A stretch of 64,000 nucleotides of DNA, from contig JABJKT010000017.1 of the NCBI GenBank assembly GCA_018660225.1, positions 1 through 64,000 of the forward strand. The letters run 5' to 3'. Of this stretch, positions 33,904 to 43,706 are shown one piece after another. The notes under the pieces were generated by a model, which did no database searches, was not told where the DNA came from, and worked only from the letters and a program-made list of their open reading frames with translations. Both the position numbers and the translations under genes were made by a program. Position 1 is the first letter of the stretch. Each line of letters begins with the position of its first letter. The stretch comes from Kordiimonadaceae bacterium (GTDB lineage: Bacteria; Pseudomonadota; Alphaproteobacteria; Sphingomonadales; Emcibacteraceae).

Positions 33904-35184
33904 CTAATTAAACCAAGAAATGGTATTGAATTCTGAGCATTTCTTACAGAGCGGTAGGTAGTGGGCGCTCACATTATAACATGATTCGCATTTCCAGCTG
34001 TGATCTTCATCTGCTGATACGGATAACGCGTGATATTTATTTGCTGCCACATCATCATTTTTTTGCTTTATCTCGAGGTGCGCAAAAAGTTGATAAGTTG
34101 CCTTTGATGCTTGATTGGAATTAATGATTAATTCAAGAGCACTTCTCGCTTCTGGCCAATGTTCGGCTGCAATAGCACTTTTTGCGAGTAGGTGCTGACT
34201 TTCCACGAAATCAACTGCACTATCGCAAAGCTTTTTAATGCGCCGGAAGGTTTCGGCACTACTTTCAAGCGGGTAAAGCTCAATAATTATATCGGCGAGC
34301 TCTTTATTAGGGGCTATTTTCCAGATGGCGGTTAATATTTTTTCAGCGGACTTTTTGTCATCCTGTTCCAAATAACATCGCGCGGCTGCAATGGCCGCCG
34401 GTGAAAAGGAAGGTTCACTTTTAAGGGACGACTTTAACAAGTCCAGCGTTTCGGATTTTTTACCGGCAGCTTTTTCCTCCAGCGAGAGGCAGTAATCAAT
34501 AACGGCTTTATAGTGCTTTTTATTTTTCAGCGTTATGGCCGACTTTTGCTTAAAGGCATTCTGCAGAGCGGTGTTTGCCTCCTGCCAGTTGCCGAGTCGC
34601 GCGCAGAGTAGAAAGTCAAGCTCCAGTAAATAGTGGCTTTTGGGATGGATAAGGATCATTTTCTGCACTAGCTTCTTTGCTTCGGCCCATCGTTTTTGCT
34701 CAAGATATTGATCAAGATCCTGTTTCTTCGCCCAGACGGCACTTTTTTCTGAACCAGCCAACTTTTCCATATAAGGATTTTTTTCATCTGGCAATTTTTG
34801 TGTCGCGCTTGCAAGCAGTCTGAGCACATTATGGTCTTCGCCCAGCTTTGCTTTGGCGCGAAGGCCTAATTTAAGGGCTTCTTTATAGTCACCAAGAGCA
34901 TATTCAGACCAAGCTTGATCAAGATCACTTTCTGCTTTTGCTCTTTTTGCAGCAAGCCGTTTCGGGCTCAAAAGAAAGGCAAATATATTCAGTCGTTTCA
35001 TAAGCCATAAAATGGCCCAAATAACAAAGGCGTAAAGCAGTGCTATAAAAACAAACACGGTTACTGAAAAGCGCACTTCCCATCCTTGCCAGGTGATGAG
35101 CACTTGCCCTGGATTTGAAGAAATCCATGCGGCACATAAGGCAATAAAAACGGCTAGGACAATATAACCGGTAAGTCTGATCAT
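33904..35184 (-). CDS. hemY: HemY-like membrane protein with TPR repeats
   Basis: A 426-residue protein. Two N-terminal membrane helices (YIVLAVFIALCAAWI and VFVFIALLYAFVIWAIL) precede a long region of TPR-like helices. This matches the proteobacterial HemY N-domain protein encoded beside hemC and hemD. Its function in heme synthesis is inferred mainly from that conserved linkage. The C-terminus carries two CxxC pairs (CESCYNVSAHYLPLCKKC), a zinc-ribbon-like end common in alphaproteobacterial members. It overlaps the mitofilin-like gene by four bases. Confidence 0.8.
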   Translation of the reverse strand: MIRLTGYIVLAVFIALCAAWISSNPGQVLITWQGWEVRFSVTVFVFIALLYAFVIWAILWLMKRLNIFAFLLSPKRLAAKRAKAESDLDQAWSEYALGDYKEALKLGLRAKAKLGEDHNVLRLLASATQKLPDEKNPYMEKLAGSEKSAVWAKKQDLDQYLEQKRWAEAKKLVQKMILIHPKSHYLLELDFLLCARLGNWQEANTALQNAFKQKSAITLKNKKHYKAVIDYCLSLEEKAAGKKSETLDLLKSSLKSEPSFSPAAIAAARCYLEQDDKKSAEKILTAIWKIAPNKELADIIIELYPLESSAETFRRIKKLCDSAVDFVESQHLLAKSAIAAEHWPEARSALELIINSNQASKATYQLFAHLEIKQKNDDVAANKYHALSVSADEDHSWKCESCYNVSAHYLPLCKKCSEFNTISWFN

Positions 35185-36389
35185 TGTGCATCTGTCCTTA
35201 AATAGCTTTGTGCGGCTATTATCTCAAGATCACTAATGGCGTCTTCAGATTGGGTCCACCTCTTTGCATCAGATATCCAATTTTCAAGAGCGGTTTGTGT
35301 GCCGCCGGGCAGGTTTAGAACACTATTAAGCGCCGCTTTGATATCGCCGCGGCCAAGCCAACTTTCAATATTGCTTATGGAGCCGTCGAGCCCTGCTTCA
35401 TTATAAGACGTGCCGTCAGTTTTGCGAATAGAGATAAGGTTGCCTACACTGTTTAACATATTTTGCCACCATGGTCCGGATGGTGTGATATCAGAAACGC
35501 TGAGTAACTGAGGAATTAAATCATTGAAATCATTTCGCAGCTGATCCGGTGTAACAATGCCCGTGGTCGCCTTTTCGCCGAGGTAATCCAGCGATGTTTT
35601 AAAGCGGGGATTTATGGCCACTCCGCTGTCATCAAGCAGGCTTGTTAAAGTGATTAGTTCACCATCATATAGGGTGCCTGCGATAACTTTTCTTTTTAAT
35701 TCGGCAACTTTTATATTAATAAGGAGGCCTGAATTATCTTTCGCGACAATGGTCTCAACATTCAAAAGACGACTTCCAAGATCGTCAATTTGTAAGAAAA
35801 GAGCCGCATTGGTATCACTTAAAGTCTGGCGTTCTTTTTCTGCGCTAGCGGCATCGATCATGTTTTTACTAAGCGGAATAAACGATGCTTCAAGTTGGCT
35901 CATCCGGCTCAGCAACAAATCGATGCGCGTGGATTGGGAATTATCTTGCTGTCCAGAAACAACTTCGGGGACGGTCCCAAGGCTTTGTTCCAGAGTTTCA
36001 ATACGTGTAATCAGTTCAGCCGGGATTTTGTCTTCTGTTTGGCCAGAAAGTTGGCTTAATAGATTATCCTGTACAAGGGATTTTTGTTTAAGGGCTTCTA
36101 TTTCGGCCTGTTGGTTTGTGATGCGCTGATTAATGGCTGCAATATCAACGGTACTATTTTCACCAACCCACTCAGCAATAATCGGTAAGCGCTCCTTAAG
36201 GTCGGGCAGAAAATAAAGACTACTTAGCGCGCCGCCAATAAAAAGCACAAGCACGGACAAAATTTTGACAGGCCAGTTGGCTTTTTTTGTGTCGTTTTCA
36301 GCGGTTGGTTTTTTTAATCCAGCCGTTTTTTTAATAACTGTTTTTTTATCAACAATTTTCTCTGGCGGCTCTTTTTCATTTTTGCTCAT
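35181..36389 (-). CDS. Mitofilin-like inner-membrane protein
   Basis: A 402-residue protein with a charged N-terminus, one membrane helix at ~42-64 (VKILSVLVLFIGGALSSLYF), and a long coiled coil (INQRITNQQAEIEALKQKSL). The C-terminal ~150 residues are helical and contain the mitofilin signature region (WWQNMLNSVGNLISIRKTD). Alphaproteobacterial homologues sit between hemD and hemY and are regarded as ancestors of mitochondrial Mic60, shaping inner-membrane folds. The neighbours agree fully with that order. Confidence 0.8.
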   Translation of the reverse strand: MSKNEKEPPEKIVDKKTVIKKTAGLKKPTAENDTKKANWPVKILSVLVLFIGGALSSLYFLPDLKERLPIIAEWVGENSTVDIAAINQRITNQQAEIEALKQKSLVQDNLLSQLSGQTEDKIPAELITRIETLEQSLGTVPEVVSGQQDNSQSTRIDLLLSRMSQLEASFIPLSKNMIDAASAEKERQTLSDTNAALFLQIDDLGSRLLNVETIVAKDNSGLLINIKVAELKRKVIAGTLYDGELITLTSLLDDSGVAINPRFKTSLDYLGEKATTGIVTPDQLRNDFNDLIPQLLSVSDITPSGPWWQNMLNSVGNLISIRKTDGTSYNEAGLDGSISNIESWLGRGDIKAALNSVLNLPGGTQTALENWISDAKRWTQSEDAISDLEIIAAQSYLRTDAQ

Positions 36390-36395
36390 TATGAC

Positions 36396-37112
36396 TTATC
36401 CTTTAAGCTCAACATTGATCATTTTAAAAAGATCCTTTTGGGTTGGCTTTTCCGTTGTCAATATTTCCTTCCAAGGCATATGCATTATCTGCTTTTCAAT
36501 GGTTGGACTTAAACAAAGGGCCGAAACATTTGAAAGACAACTTTCTAGACCGGCTTTTTTTATCAACTCTATGAATATAAGCGAGCTTCGCCGGGAATAA
36601 AAGGGGATATAGTCAATGGTGCTCTTTTTAAGGTGATTTATTGTCTGGCTTTGTAAGATTTCTGATGGAACCGCTTCATATATAATGCTGCTTTTTACAG
36701 TAAAATTAGCCTCTTCCAGACGTTGATTTAAATCTGCTGCAATATGGGCCCCCCTAAGATATAATAGCGGGCCGTTTGCCGGGTCAGCATTGTTGATAAT
36801 TGTGCGGGACAACTTTTCCACGTCACCGCCTGCGTTTATGACATTGGTAAATCCGGACTTTTGGGCCATTTCGGCTGTTTTATCGCCAACAGTAAAAAGG
36901 GGAATGTCGGTCAGGGGAGCTTGCTCTATAAAGGCGATAACACCATTGGTGCTCGTAAAAATAAGCCCTTGATAATCTGCTATTTTAAGGTCTGGAAGGG
37001 GGAGGTGTTTAATATTAATAACCGGGTCTAGACTAGTGTCAAAACCTAATTTGCCGAGCATTTTGGCGAGCACTTCGTTGTCGTAGCTAGGGCGGGTTAA
37101 GAGGAAGCGCAT
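36396..37112 (-). CDS. hemD: Uroporphyrinogen-III synthase
   Basis: A 238-residue protein in the hemD position. It starts MRFLLTRPSYDNEVLAKML, has the FTSTNGVIAF and TVGDKTAEMA segments of the first domain and YLRGAHIAADL in the second. It closes and inverts ring D of hydroxymethylbilane to give uroporphyrinogen III. The gene overlaps the 3' end of hemC by 16 bp, so the two are translated from one transcript. Confidence 0.88.
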   Translation of the reverse strand: MRFLLTRPSYDNEVLAKMLGKLGFDTSLDPVINIKHLPLPDLKIADYQGLIFTSTNGVIAFIEQAPLTDIPLFTVGDKTAEMAQKSGFTNVINAGGDVEKLSRTIINNADPANGPLLYLRGAHIAADLNQRLEEANFTVKSSIIYEAVPSEILQSQTINHLKKSTIDYIPFYSRRSSLIFIELIKKAGLESCLSNVSALCLSPTIEKQIMHMPWKEILTTEKPTQKDLFKMINVELKG

Positions 37113-38026
37113 TTTAAGAGTTGTCCTAATTTCTCGCCAATGGCTTCGGGATTATTTTTATCCCCGCTGACTTCATCATAAAAATCCATATTTCCGTCAT
37201 CATCTAGAACGCGTCCCTTTAACGTCATGACGTCACCGTCTATTGTGGCAAGGCCGGCGATCGGTGTTCGGCATGATCCGTCTAGAATATCTAGCATATG
37301 TCGTTCGGCACGAACCCGAAGTTCGGTTTCTTTATGATTAAGCGGTGCAAGCAGTGTCATCATTTCATTGTTATGGGAGGCAATTTCAATTGTAATGGCC
37401 CCTTGGGCAACGGCGGGCAGGATGTCAGCTGTTTCAACGGGATTAATTCGGTCGTCATTAATGGCCAGGCGATTTAAGCCGGCCATCGCAAGAAACGTCG
37501 CATCGGCTACTTTATCATCAAGCTTTTGTAGTCTGGTTTGTACGTTTCCTCGAAAATTGACTATTTCAAGGTCTGGTCTCAGGGCAAGGGCCTGGGCCTT
37601 TCGTCTTAATGATGATGTACCGACAACGGCCCCTTGTGGAAGATCTCCCAAAGAAGATGCCTTGCTTGAAAGAAAAGCATCGCGAACATCTTCACGGGGC
37701 AAATAACAGGCGAGTTCCAGTCCGGCTGGCAATTTGGTTGGCATGTCTTTTAGGGAATGGACGGCGATATCAATATCACCTTTTTCTAACGCCAGTTCAA
37801 TTTCTTCGGTAAACAGTCCCTTGCCGCCAATTTCACTTAAATTTCTATCGAGAACGCGGTCGCCACGGGTCGACATAACATTAATTTCAATATTATCATC
37901 GTTTAAATGATCATGAGCGTCGATTAACAAGGCTTTGACTTCATAGGCCTGGGCAAGGGCAAGCTTGCTACCGCGGGTGCCTATTATAAGGGAATTTCTG
38001 TCGTTACTGAGAACTGTTTCTTGCAC
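37097..38026 (-). CDS. hemC: Hydroxymethylbilane synthase (porphobilinogen deaminase)
   Basis: A 309-residue protein. IGTRGSKLALAQA is the N-terminal signature, HSLKDMPTKLP holds catalytic residues, GTSSLRRKAQ binds substrate and LDGSCRTPIAG contains the cysteine that carries the dipyrromethane cofactor. It polymerises four porphobilinogens into hydroxymethylbilane. It heads the hemC-hemD-mitofilin-hemY unit and diverges from tsaD. Confidence 0.95.
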   Translation of the reverse strand: MQETVLSNDRNSLIIGTRGSKLALAQAYEVKALLIDAHDHLNDDNIEINVMSTRGDRVLDRNLSEIGGKGLFTEEIELALEKGDIDIAVHSLKDMPTKLPAGLELACYLPREDVRDAFLSSKASSLGDLPQGAVVGTSSLRRKAQALALRPDLEIVNFRGNVQTRLQKLDDKVADATFLAMAGLNRLAINDDRINPVETADILPAVAQGAITIEIASHNNEMMTLLAPLNHKETELRVRAERHMLDILDGSCRTPIAGLATIDGDVMTLKGRVLDDDGNMDFYDEVSGDKNNPEAIGEKLGQLLKCASS

Positions 38027-38114
38027 TGGTGTTGTCCAAATGTTAGAGCCATTAGTATATTTAAATGTTTATGTTATAAGGTTTAATGGAAATTCAAATA
38101 CGAAGCCAGCAAAG

Positions 38115-39212
38115 ATGATAAAAAATATTAATAATTCTCCTTCACTTATTATGGGCATTGAAAGTAGTTGCGATGAAACGGCAGTTGCTATTGTTTCAAG
38201 TGAAAAAGAAATTCTTGCCAACATTATTCTAACCCAACTTGAAGAGCATAAACCATATGGCGGCGTTGTGCCGGAAATTGCCGCGCGTTCGCATATTGAC
38301 CATCTGAATGGCCTTGTTCGTGAAGCACTTGGCAAGGCAAAAGTAGAGCTAGACGACTTGTCGGCGATTGCAGTGACTTCTGGCCCTGGCTTAATCGGCG
38401 GGGTAATGGTCGGGCTGATGACAGCGAAAGCTATCGCTTTTTCAAAAAACCTGCCGCTTATCAGCGTAAATCATCTTGAGGGACATGCGCTATCTATTCG
38501 GCTGACGGAAGAAATAGAGTTTCCTTATTTGCTGCTTCTTGTATCAGGAGGACACTGTCAGCTTCTCGTCGTTAAGGGGGTCGGTGATTATGAACGGCTT
38601 GGCACAACTATTGACGATGCGGCGGGCGAAGCGTTTGATAAAACGGCTAAAATTCTTGGTCTGGATTATCCCGGCGGTCCGGCTGTGGAAAAAGCGGCGC
38701 TGAAGGGCGATAGTTCTCGGTTTAAATTTCCAAGACCACTTAAAGGAAAGCCGGGCAGTAATTTTTCATTTTCCGGCCTTAAAACGGCAGTGGTGCGCGC
38801 TAAAGAAAAGCTGCTGGCGGAACAGGACGGCACGTTAACGAGAGCGGATATCTGCGATCTTGCGGCAAGTTTTCAGATGGCCTTAACAGATGCTATAATC
38901 GACCGGGTAAAAAACGGCATTGATTATTATCTTGAACATTACCCGCTAAATGACCATATGTTGGTGGTAGCCGGTGGTGTTGCAGCAAATAGTAAGATAA
39001 AAGAAAAGTTGTCTGGATTATGTGAGGGGCGAGGATTAAAATTAAAAGCGCCACCACTTGAGCTCTGCACCGATAATGGAGCAATGATCGCCTGGGTCGG
39101 GGTAGAGAAATTCGAAGAAGAGCAATTTTCTGAGCTCGATGTTAGTGCGGTCGCAAGGTGGCCGCTTGATCCAGATGCACCACCCGCAATAGGGGCCGGT
39201 GTAAAAGCATAA
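38115..39212 (+). CDS. tsaD: tRNA N6-threonylcarbamoyladenosine transferase TsaD
   Basis: 365 residues when started at the ATG giving MIKNINNSPSLIMGIESSCDE; an upstream extension would overlap hemC and is not conserved-looking. GIESSCDETAVA and VNHLEGHALS (metal-binding histidines) and LLLVSGGHCQL are family hallmarks. Together with TsaB and TsaE it makes t6A37 in ANN-decoding tRNAs. The pairing with gpsA downstream and divergent hemC upstream is standard in alphaproteobacteria. Confidence 0.93.
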   Translation: MIKNINNSPSLIMGIESSCDETAVAIVSSEKEILANIILTQLEEHKPYGGVVPEIAARSHIDHLNGLVREALGKAKVELDDLSAIAVTSGPGLIGGVMVGLMTAKAIAFSKNLPLISVNHLEGHALSIRLTEEIEFPYLLLLVSGGHCQLLVVKGVGDYERLGTTIDDAAGEAFDKTAKILGLDYPGGPAVEKAALKGDSSRFKFPRPLKGKPGSNFSFSGLKTAVVRAKEKLLAEQDGTLTRADICDLAASFQMALTDAIIDRVKNGIDYYLEHYPLNDHMLVVAGGVAANSKIKEKLSGLCEGRGLKLKAPPLELCTDNGAMIAWVGVEKFEEEQFSELDVSAVARWPLDPDAPPAIGAGVKA

Positions 39213-39241
39213 TGTAATAAAAATAATAAGACGGGTAATTG

Positions 39242-40252
39242 ATGGAAGATAATATTAAGCAAAAGACGAGCATAAGCGTCATTGGTGCTGGGGCATGGGG
39301 AACCGCGCTTGCGCATTTATCGGCAAATGCGGGGTGCGAGGTTAACTTGTGGGCTCTTGAAGAGGACGTCGTGACGTCAATAAACGAAAGACATGAGAAT
39401 GAAACCTACCTACCAGGCGTAACGCTTTCGAAAGATATATCGGCGACCAATGATCTCGCAAAAATTGCCAGCGCGGAGTTTATTTTTGTGGTGACGCCGG
39501 CGCAATTTGTCCGCTCCTTACTAGTTGAGCTTAAACCTCTTATATCCGAAAAGGCGGCGGTCGTACTATGTGCCAAGGGGATAGAACAGTCTACCGGTAA
39601 GATAATGAGTGAAGTTGTCTCTGAAATATTACCTAAAACGCCGCTGGTTGTTCTTTCGGGGCCAACTTTTGCCCGTGAAGTTGCTCTTGGGTTACCGTCT
39701 GCGGTAACGATAGCCTCAAAATATCAACAGATTACCACAAGACTTTCCGCTGCAATTGGTCAGCCAACTTTTAGACCATATGCATCGCGTGATGTGGTGG
39801 GGGCTGAAATTGGCGGTGCACTGAAAAATGTTTTTGCCATTGCCTGCGGTGTCACTACCGGCAAGAAAATGGGCGATAATGCCCGCGCCGCACTAATCAC
39901 CAGAAGCCTTTCGGAAATGGTTCGCTTTGGCGAGAGGTACGGCGCAGACAGATCAACCATGATGGGTCTTTGCGGGCTTGGGGATTTAATACTGACCTGC
40001 TCTTCGACCCAATCAAGGAATATGTCTTTAGGGATTGCGATCGGCGAAGGGAAAACTGTTGCGGAACTTATGGAGGGGCGTAAAACGGTCGCTGAAGGGT
40101 ATCATACATCCTCAGTGCTTGCGAAAATATGCCGCGAGGAACAAATTGACTTGCCAATTGTTATGGCTGTGAATGATATTCTTCATGAAGGTGAAGATGT
40201 TGATACGGTTATTACGGATCTACTTAATAGACCGTTTGTATCTGAAATTTAA
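39242..40252 (+). CDS. gpsA: Glycerol-3-phosphate dehydrogenase [NAD(P)+]
   Basis: A 336-residue protein started at the ATG at 39242; a TTG directly before it could also serve. VIGAGAWGTALAHL is the NAD(P)-binding motif, VLSGPTFAREVALG and GGALKNVFAIACG hold the catalytic lysines, and GLGDLILTCSSTQSRN is the C-terminal signature. It reduces dihydroxyacetone phosphate to glycerol 3-phosphate for phospholipid synthesis. It follows tsaD by about 30 bp. Confidence 0.95.
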   Translation: MEDNIKQKTSISVIGAGAWGTALAHLSANAGCEVNLWALEEDVVTSINERHENETYLPGVTLSKDISATNDLAKIASAEFIFVVTPAQFVRSLLVELKPLISEKAAVVLCAKGIEQSTGKIMSEVVSEILPKTPLVVLSGPTFAREVALGLPSAVTIASKYQQITTRLSAAIGQPTFRPYASRDVVGAEIGGALKNVFAIACGVTTGKKMGDNARAALITRSLSEMVRFGERYGADRSTMMGLCGLGDLILTCSSTQSRNMSLGIAIGEGKTVAELMEGRKTVAEGYHTSSVLAKICREEQIDLPIVMAVNDILHEGEDVDTVITDLLNRPFVSEI

Positions 40253-40270
40253 AAATAAAAAGGAAATAAA

Positions 40271-40570
40271 ATGCAATTTATAATTACGGCTTTTGATAAA
40301 GAAAACAGTCTTGATCTTCGTATGAGCGTCAGGGCGGATCATTTGGCCTATGCAAACGAAAAAGGTATCACTCTTATTGCCGGTCCACTGCTTACGGAGA
40401 GCGATGATCCAAAACCAAGAGGCAGCATGATTATTATTGAAGCCGACAGCAAACAAGCCGCTGAAGAATATGCTGCCAATGACCCCTACGCAAAAGCAGG
40501 TCTTTTTGATAAAGTGACCGTACGCCCGTGGATGGCCGCTATCGGGAGCTGGCTTCCTTCAAGTGATTAA
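40271..40570 (+). CDS. YciI family protein
   Basis: A 99-residue protein with the YciI layout: the MQFIITAFDKENS strand, then RMSVRADHLAYA with the conserved histidine, and YAANDPYAKAGLFDKVTVRPW near the C-terminus. The exact reaction of the family is uncertain. It starts 18 bp after gpsA with AAAAGGA upstream, and its stop overlaps the next start by eight bases, so this is a compact operon. Confidence 0.88.
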   Translation: MQFIITAFDKENSLDLRMSVRADHLAYANEKGITLIAGPLLTESDDPKPRGSMIIIEADSKQAAEEYAANDPYAKAGLFDKVTVRPWMAAIGSWLPSSD

Positions 40571-40928
40571 ACTAAGCGCTATAAATGTCGGGCTGGGCGT
40601 CGGCGATATTTTATGTTCACTCAACGACATAGAAGATGGCTGCGCTAAGGAATTTTCTTACCGTTCGGACCGTGATATTTATGATATTTTCATTCAACGT
40701 CACGGGGGAGATGTTTTTGCCTTCGTCAATAATTGTCCGCACGCCGGAATGCCGCTCAATATGGAAGCGGGGAAATTTATGGAAAAAACAGGTAAATATC
40801 TGATGTGCCATACCCACGGCGCGCTATTTCAATTATCAGACGGACTTTGTGTGGCGGGACCCTGCAACGGGGCATCCTTGCAATCCGTCGATGTCCTGAT
40901 TGAAAAGGGCAATATAATAGTTGTCTAA
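40563..40928 (+). CDS. Rieske-type [2Fe-2S] ferredoxin-like protein
   Basis: A 121-residue protein starting at GTG inside the end of the YciI gene. CPHAG (C-P-H) and CHTHGALF (C-x2-H) give the two Cys-His pairs of a Rieske cluster. It lacks a signal peptide or membrane anchor, so it is probably a soluble electron carrier. Its partner is not evident from the neighbours. Confidence 0.82.
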   Translation: MIKLSAINVGLGVGDILCSLNDIEDGCAKEFSYRSDRDIYDIFIQRHGGDVFAFVNNCPHAGMPLNMEAGKFMEKTGKYLMCHTHGALFQLSDGLCVAGPCNGASLQSVDVLIEKGNIIVV

Positions 40929-40929
40929 A

Positions 40930-41556
40930 ATGAATAATATCCCACTGTTATATAACGGGCCGGATGAGGCAAAAAGTTTGTATATTTTTGCTCACGGGGC
41001 CGGCGCGCCGATGGACACGGAATTTATGAACTATTTTACGGATCATTTGGCAGACGCCGGCGTCAGGATATTAAGGTTTGAATTTCCTTATATGGCACTA
41101 AGAAGAGATGGTCATGGCCGCCGCCCACCGAACGGTCAGAAAATATTACTGGAAACGTGGCGTCAGGTTATCTCAAAAGCCAGAGAAACCCACAAGGGCG
41201 CGATATATATTGGCGGTAAATCCATGGGAGGACGAATGGCATCAATGATCGCTGATGAATGCAGTGTTTCGGGATTGATCCTGCTGGGATATCCCTTTTA
41301 TGCACCGAAAAAAATTGATAAGCCTAGGATTGAGCATTTAATCGACATAAAGACGCCGACGTTAATATTGCAGGGCGAACGGGATGTTATGGGATCGAAA
41401 GAAGTGGTTGAAAAATACCCGCTTTCAAAAAACATAAACATAAGTTGGGTCACTGACGGCGACCACGGACTAGTTCCGAGAAAGAAATCTGGCCTAACGA
41501 GCGAAGATAATTATAGCGCTGCCATAACAATAATTCGTAATTTTCTTAAAAATTAG
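40930..41556 (+). CDS. Alpha/beta hydrolase (Tex30/KANL3-like)
   Basis: About 208 residues. The nucleophile elbow is GGKSMGGRMAS, with YIFAHGAGAPMDTEF as the oxyanion-hole strand and DGDHGLVPR bearing the catalytic histidine. The aspartate is in ILQGERDVMG. This small-hydrolase group is common in proteobacteria without an assigned substrate. The ATG at 40930 overlaps nothing important; a TTG nine bases earlier overlaps the Rieske stop. It ends the gpsA operon. Confidence 0.82.
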   Translation: MNNIPLLYNGPDEAKSLYIFAHGAGAPMDTEFMNYFTDHLADAGVRILRFEFPYMALRRDGHGRRPPNGQKILLETWRQVISKARETHKGAIYIGGKSMGGRMASMIADECSVSGLILLGYPFYAPKKIDKPRIEHLIDIKTPTLILQGERDVMGSKEVVEKYPLSKNINISWVTDGDHGLVPRKKSGLTSEDNYSAAITIIRNFLKN

Positions 41557-41611
41557 CAATTATAATCACTTGATTTTAAAATTAGGTCGTTATAAGACTG
41601 TCCGTTAACAA

Positions 41612-41633
41612 TATATAAAGGTTTCTTTATATA
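41612..41633. repeat. AT-rich 9-bp hairpin upstream of metK
   Basis: TATATAAAG-GTTT-CTTTATATA is a perfect inverted repeat between the hydrolase gene and metK. It could end the upstream operon or fold in the metK leader. It has no T-run. Confidence 0.4.
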
Positions 41634-41672
41634 ATAGAATCTTTATGAATATTATTAGCCAGGAGCAATAAC

Positions 41673-42839
41673 GTGAGCAGAGAGAATTATTTATTTACAA
41701 GTGAATCCGTATCTGAAGGTCATCCGGATAAAGTATCGGACCGTATATCGGACTGTATTGTTGACAAATTTCTGGCCGCAGATCCTCAGTCGCGCGTTGC
41801 CGTTGAAACACTGACCACCACAAACAGAGTTGTATTAGCGGGTGAAGTACGAGGCCCTGAAAGCATTACAAAGGATGTGATGGAAGAAGCGGCACGGAGT
41901 GCCGTTCGTGATATTGGTTATGAGCAAGACGGCTTTCACTGGAAAAATATGGCCGTTGAAGTTCATGTTCACGAGCAGTCAACGGATATCGCCATGGGCG
42001 TTGATGCGTCCGGTAATAAAGATGAAGGTGCCGGCGATCAGGGCATTATGTTTGGCTATGCGACAAATGAAACCGAATCGTTAATGCCGGCTACTTTGGA
42101 TATTTCTCATAAAATTTTAAAATCCATGGCCGGCGAACGCCATGCGAGCGATGTTAAAGAATTAGGCCCAGATTCAAAAAGTCAGGTTACCCTGAGATAT
42201 GAAAATGGTAAACCAGTACGCGCAACGTCAGTTGTTGTATCGACCCAGCATAGCGCGGATACAAGTCAGGCCCGTGTGCGTGATATCGTTCTTCCGCATA
42301 TTAAAAAGATACTACCTGAAGGATGGATGCCCGCCGACGAAGAACTTTATATTAATCCGACAGGCCAGTTTATTATTGGTGGCCCGGACGGCGATGCCGG
42401 TCTTACGGGCCGTAAAATCATTGTTGATACTTACGGCGGGGCGGCACAGCATGGCGGCGGAGCGTTTTCAGGAAAAGATCCGACAAAAGTGGACCGTTCA
42501 GCGGCCTATGTGACAAGATATCTTGCTAAAAATGTTGTTGCGGCAGGTCTTGCAGATCGCTGCACAATTCAGCTTGCTTATGCGATCGGTGTTTCTAAGC
42601 CATTATCGCTTTATGTTGATTTCCATCAAACCGGTCATGTTGATCCGGCAAAGCTTGAAAGGGTTCTAGGGACCGTAATGGACTTAAGTCCGCGCGGTAT
42701 TCGTGAACATCTTGGCCTAAACAAGCCTATCTATGAAAGAACGGCGGCATATGGTCATTTCGGACGTGATCCAGAAGCGGATGGCGGCTTTTCATGGGAA
42801 AAACTTGATTTGGTTAATGCACTCAAGGCGGAATTCTAA
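41673..42839 (+). CDS. metK: S-adenosylmethionine synthetase
   Basis: A 388-residue protein started at GTG with AGGAG upstream. [25 protein letters not shown] and [18 protein letters not shown] are the diagnostic metal-, ATP- and phosphate-binding motifs. It makes SAM from methionine and ATP. SAM-dependent trmB follows after 12 bp. I looked for known SAM riboswitch folds in the 116-bp leader and saw none. Confidence 0.96.
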   Translation: MSRENYLFTSESVSEGHPDKVSDRISDCIVDKFLAADPQSRVAVETLTTTNRVVLAGEVRGPESITKDVMEEAARSAVRDIGYEQDGFHWKNMAVEVHVHEQSTDIAMGVDASGNKDEGAGDQGIMFGYATNETESLMPATLDISHKILKSMAGERHASDVKELGPDSKSQVTLRYENGKPVRATSVVVSTQHSADTSQARVRDIVLPHIKKILPEGWMPADEELYINPTGQFIIGGPDGDAGLTGRKIIVDTYGGAAQHGGGAFSGKDPTKVDRSAAYVTRYLAKNVVAAGLADRCTIQLAYAIGVSKPLSLYVDFHQTGHVDPAKLERVLGTVMDLSPRGIREHLGLNKPIYERTAAYGHFGRDPEADGGFSWEKLDLVNALKAEF

Positions 42840-42851
42840 TAATATCAGCTA

Positions 42852-43565
42852 ATGAAAGATCTAGAAGACATTCAGGGCAGCCGTGTTTACGGACGGCGCC
42901 TTGCTAAACCACTAAAAAAAACAAGCGCGGCTAGACTGGAAAAATATTTTTCTCTCTATTCAATTTCGCTTGAGCAAAATGAAACCATTGATGTCAGCCA
43001 ATTATTTGACCATGAGCCAAAAGAAGTTTGGCTTGAAATTGGTTTTGGCAAGGGCGAGCATTTGATAGAGCAGGCTAAGGCCAATCCTGATGTCGGATTT
43101 ATTGGCTGCGAACCATTTGTAAATGGCGTTTCGGGAATGGTTGATCACATGGACCGGGAAGGCTTAAGCAATATCCGTTTTTTTATGAATGATGCCCGCC
43201 TTTTAATGGATGCCTTGCCGGACGGCGTAATTTCACGGGCGTTTATTTTATTTCCCGACCCCTGGCCCAAAAAACGTCATCACAAAAGGCGCATTGTCAG
43301 TGTGGGAAATTTAAAAGTTCTATCAAGGCTCTTAAAAGATAATGCAGAGCTTCGAATAGGCACAGACCATCATGATTATTGTCGTTGGATTTTGGCAAGG
43401 TTAATGGAAAACCCCGACTTTAACTGGAAATCAGATCATCCTGATGACTGGCATAATAGGCCGGATGACTGGCCCTCAACGCGCTACGAGAAAAAAGCCC
43501 TTAAGCAGGGTCGCAAAAGCAGTTATATGACGTTTATTCGCACATCCCGCAAAGCGACAAAATAA
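42852..43565 (+). CDS. trmB: tRNA (guanine-N7-)-methyltransferase
   Basis: A 237-residue protein. WLEIGFGKGEHLIEQA is the SAM-binding motif, FLFPDPWPKKRHHKRR-like sequence (ILFPDPWPKKRHHKRRIV) is the TrmB signature, and STRYEKKALKQGRK is the C-terminal substrate region. It forms m7G46 in tRNA variable loops. It sits 12 bp after metK in a probable two-gene operon. Confidence 0.94.
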   Translation: MKDLEDIQGSRVYGRRLAKPLKKTSAARLEKYFSLYSISLEQNETIDVSQLFDHEPKEVWLEIGFGKGEHLIEQAKANPDVGFIGCEPFVNGVSGMVDHMDREGLSNIRFFMNDARLLMDALPDGVISRAFILFPDPWPKKRHHKRRIVSVGNLKVLSRLLKDNAELRIGTDHHDYCRWILARLMENPDFNWKSDHPDDWHNRPDDWPSTRYEKKALKQGRKSSYMTFIRTSRKATK

Positions 43566-43600
43566 TATAATAAACATGGCCTAATTTTGGCCCAAAATAA

Positions 43601-43615
43601 AGAACTTGAAGTTCT
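43601..43615. repeat. 15-bp palindrome in the rimP leader
   Basis: AGAACTT-G-AAGTTCT is a perfect palindrome in the 171-bp gap between trmB and rimP. It may be a regulator site or part of the trmB transcript end. Confidence 0.35.
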
Positions 43616-43674
43616 AAAATATTACTCTATATATATAGCCATCCGAATCACTTGAAATTGTTATTATTTTGGTG

Positions 43675-43706
43675 CGGGCAAGTGTTTCACTGGCCTGCCT
43701 TTTTGT
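43675..43706 (+). promoter_or_regulatory. Possible attenuator hairpin in the rimP-nusA leader
   Basis: GGGCAAGTG-TTT-CACTGGCC followed by TGCCTTTTTG resembles an intrinsic terminator with one mispair in its stem, about 30 bp before the rimP start. It may attenuate the rimP-nusA-infB operon, which NusA is known to control in other bacteria. Confidence 0.35.

Noticed and set aside
38069-39316. Several minus-strand open frames opposite tsaD and gpsA
   Set aside because: They are opposite two highly conserved genes and show no domains.
41557-41672. SAM or SAM/SAH riboswitch upstream of metK
   Set aside because: The leader is AT-rich with one simple hairpin; I could not find the conserved cores of the known SAM-sensing classes.
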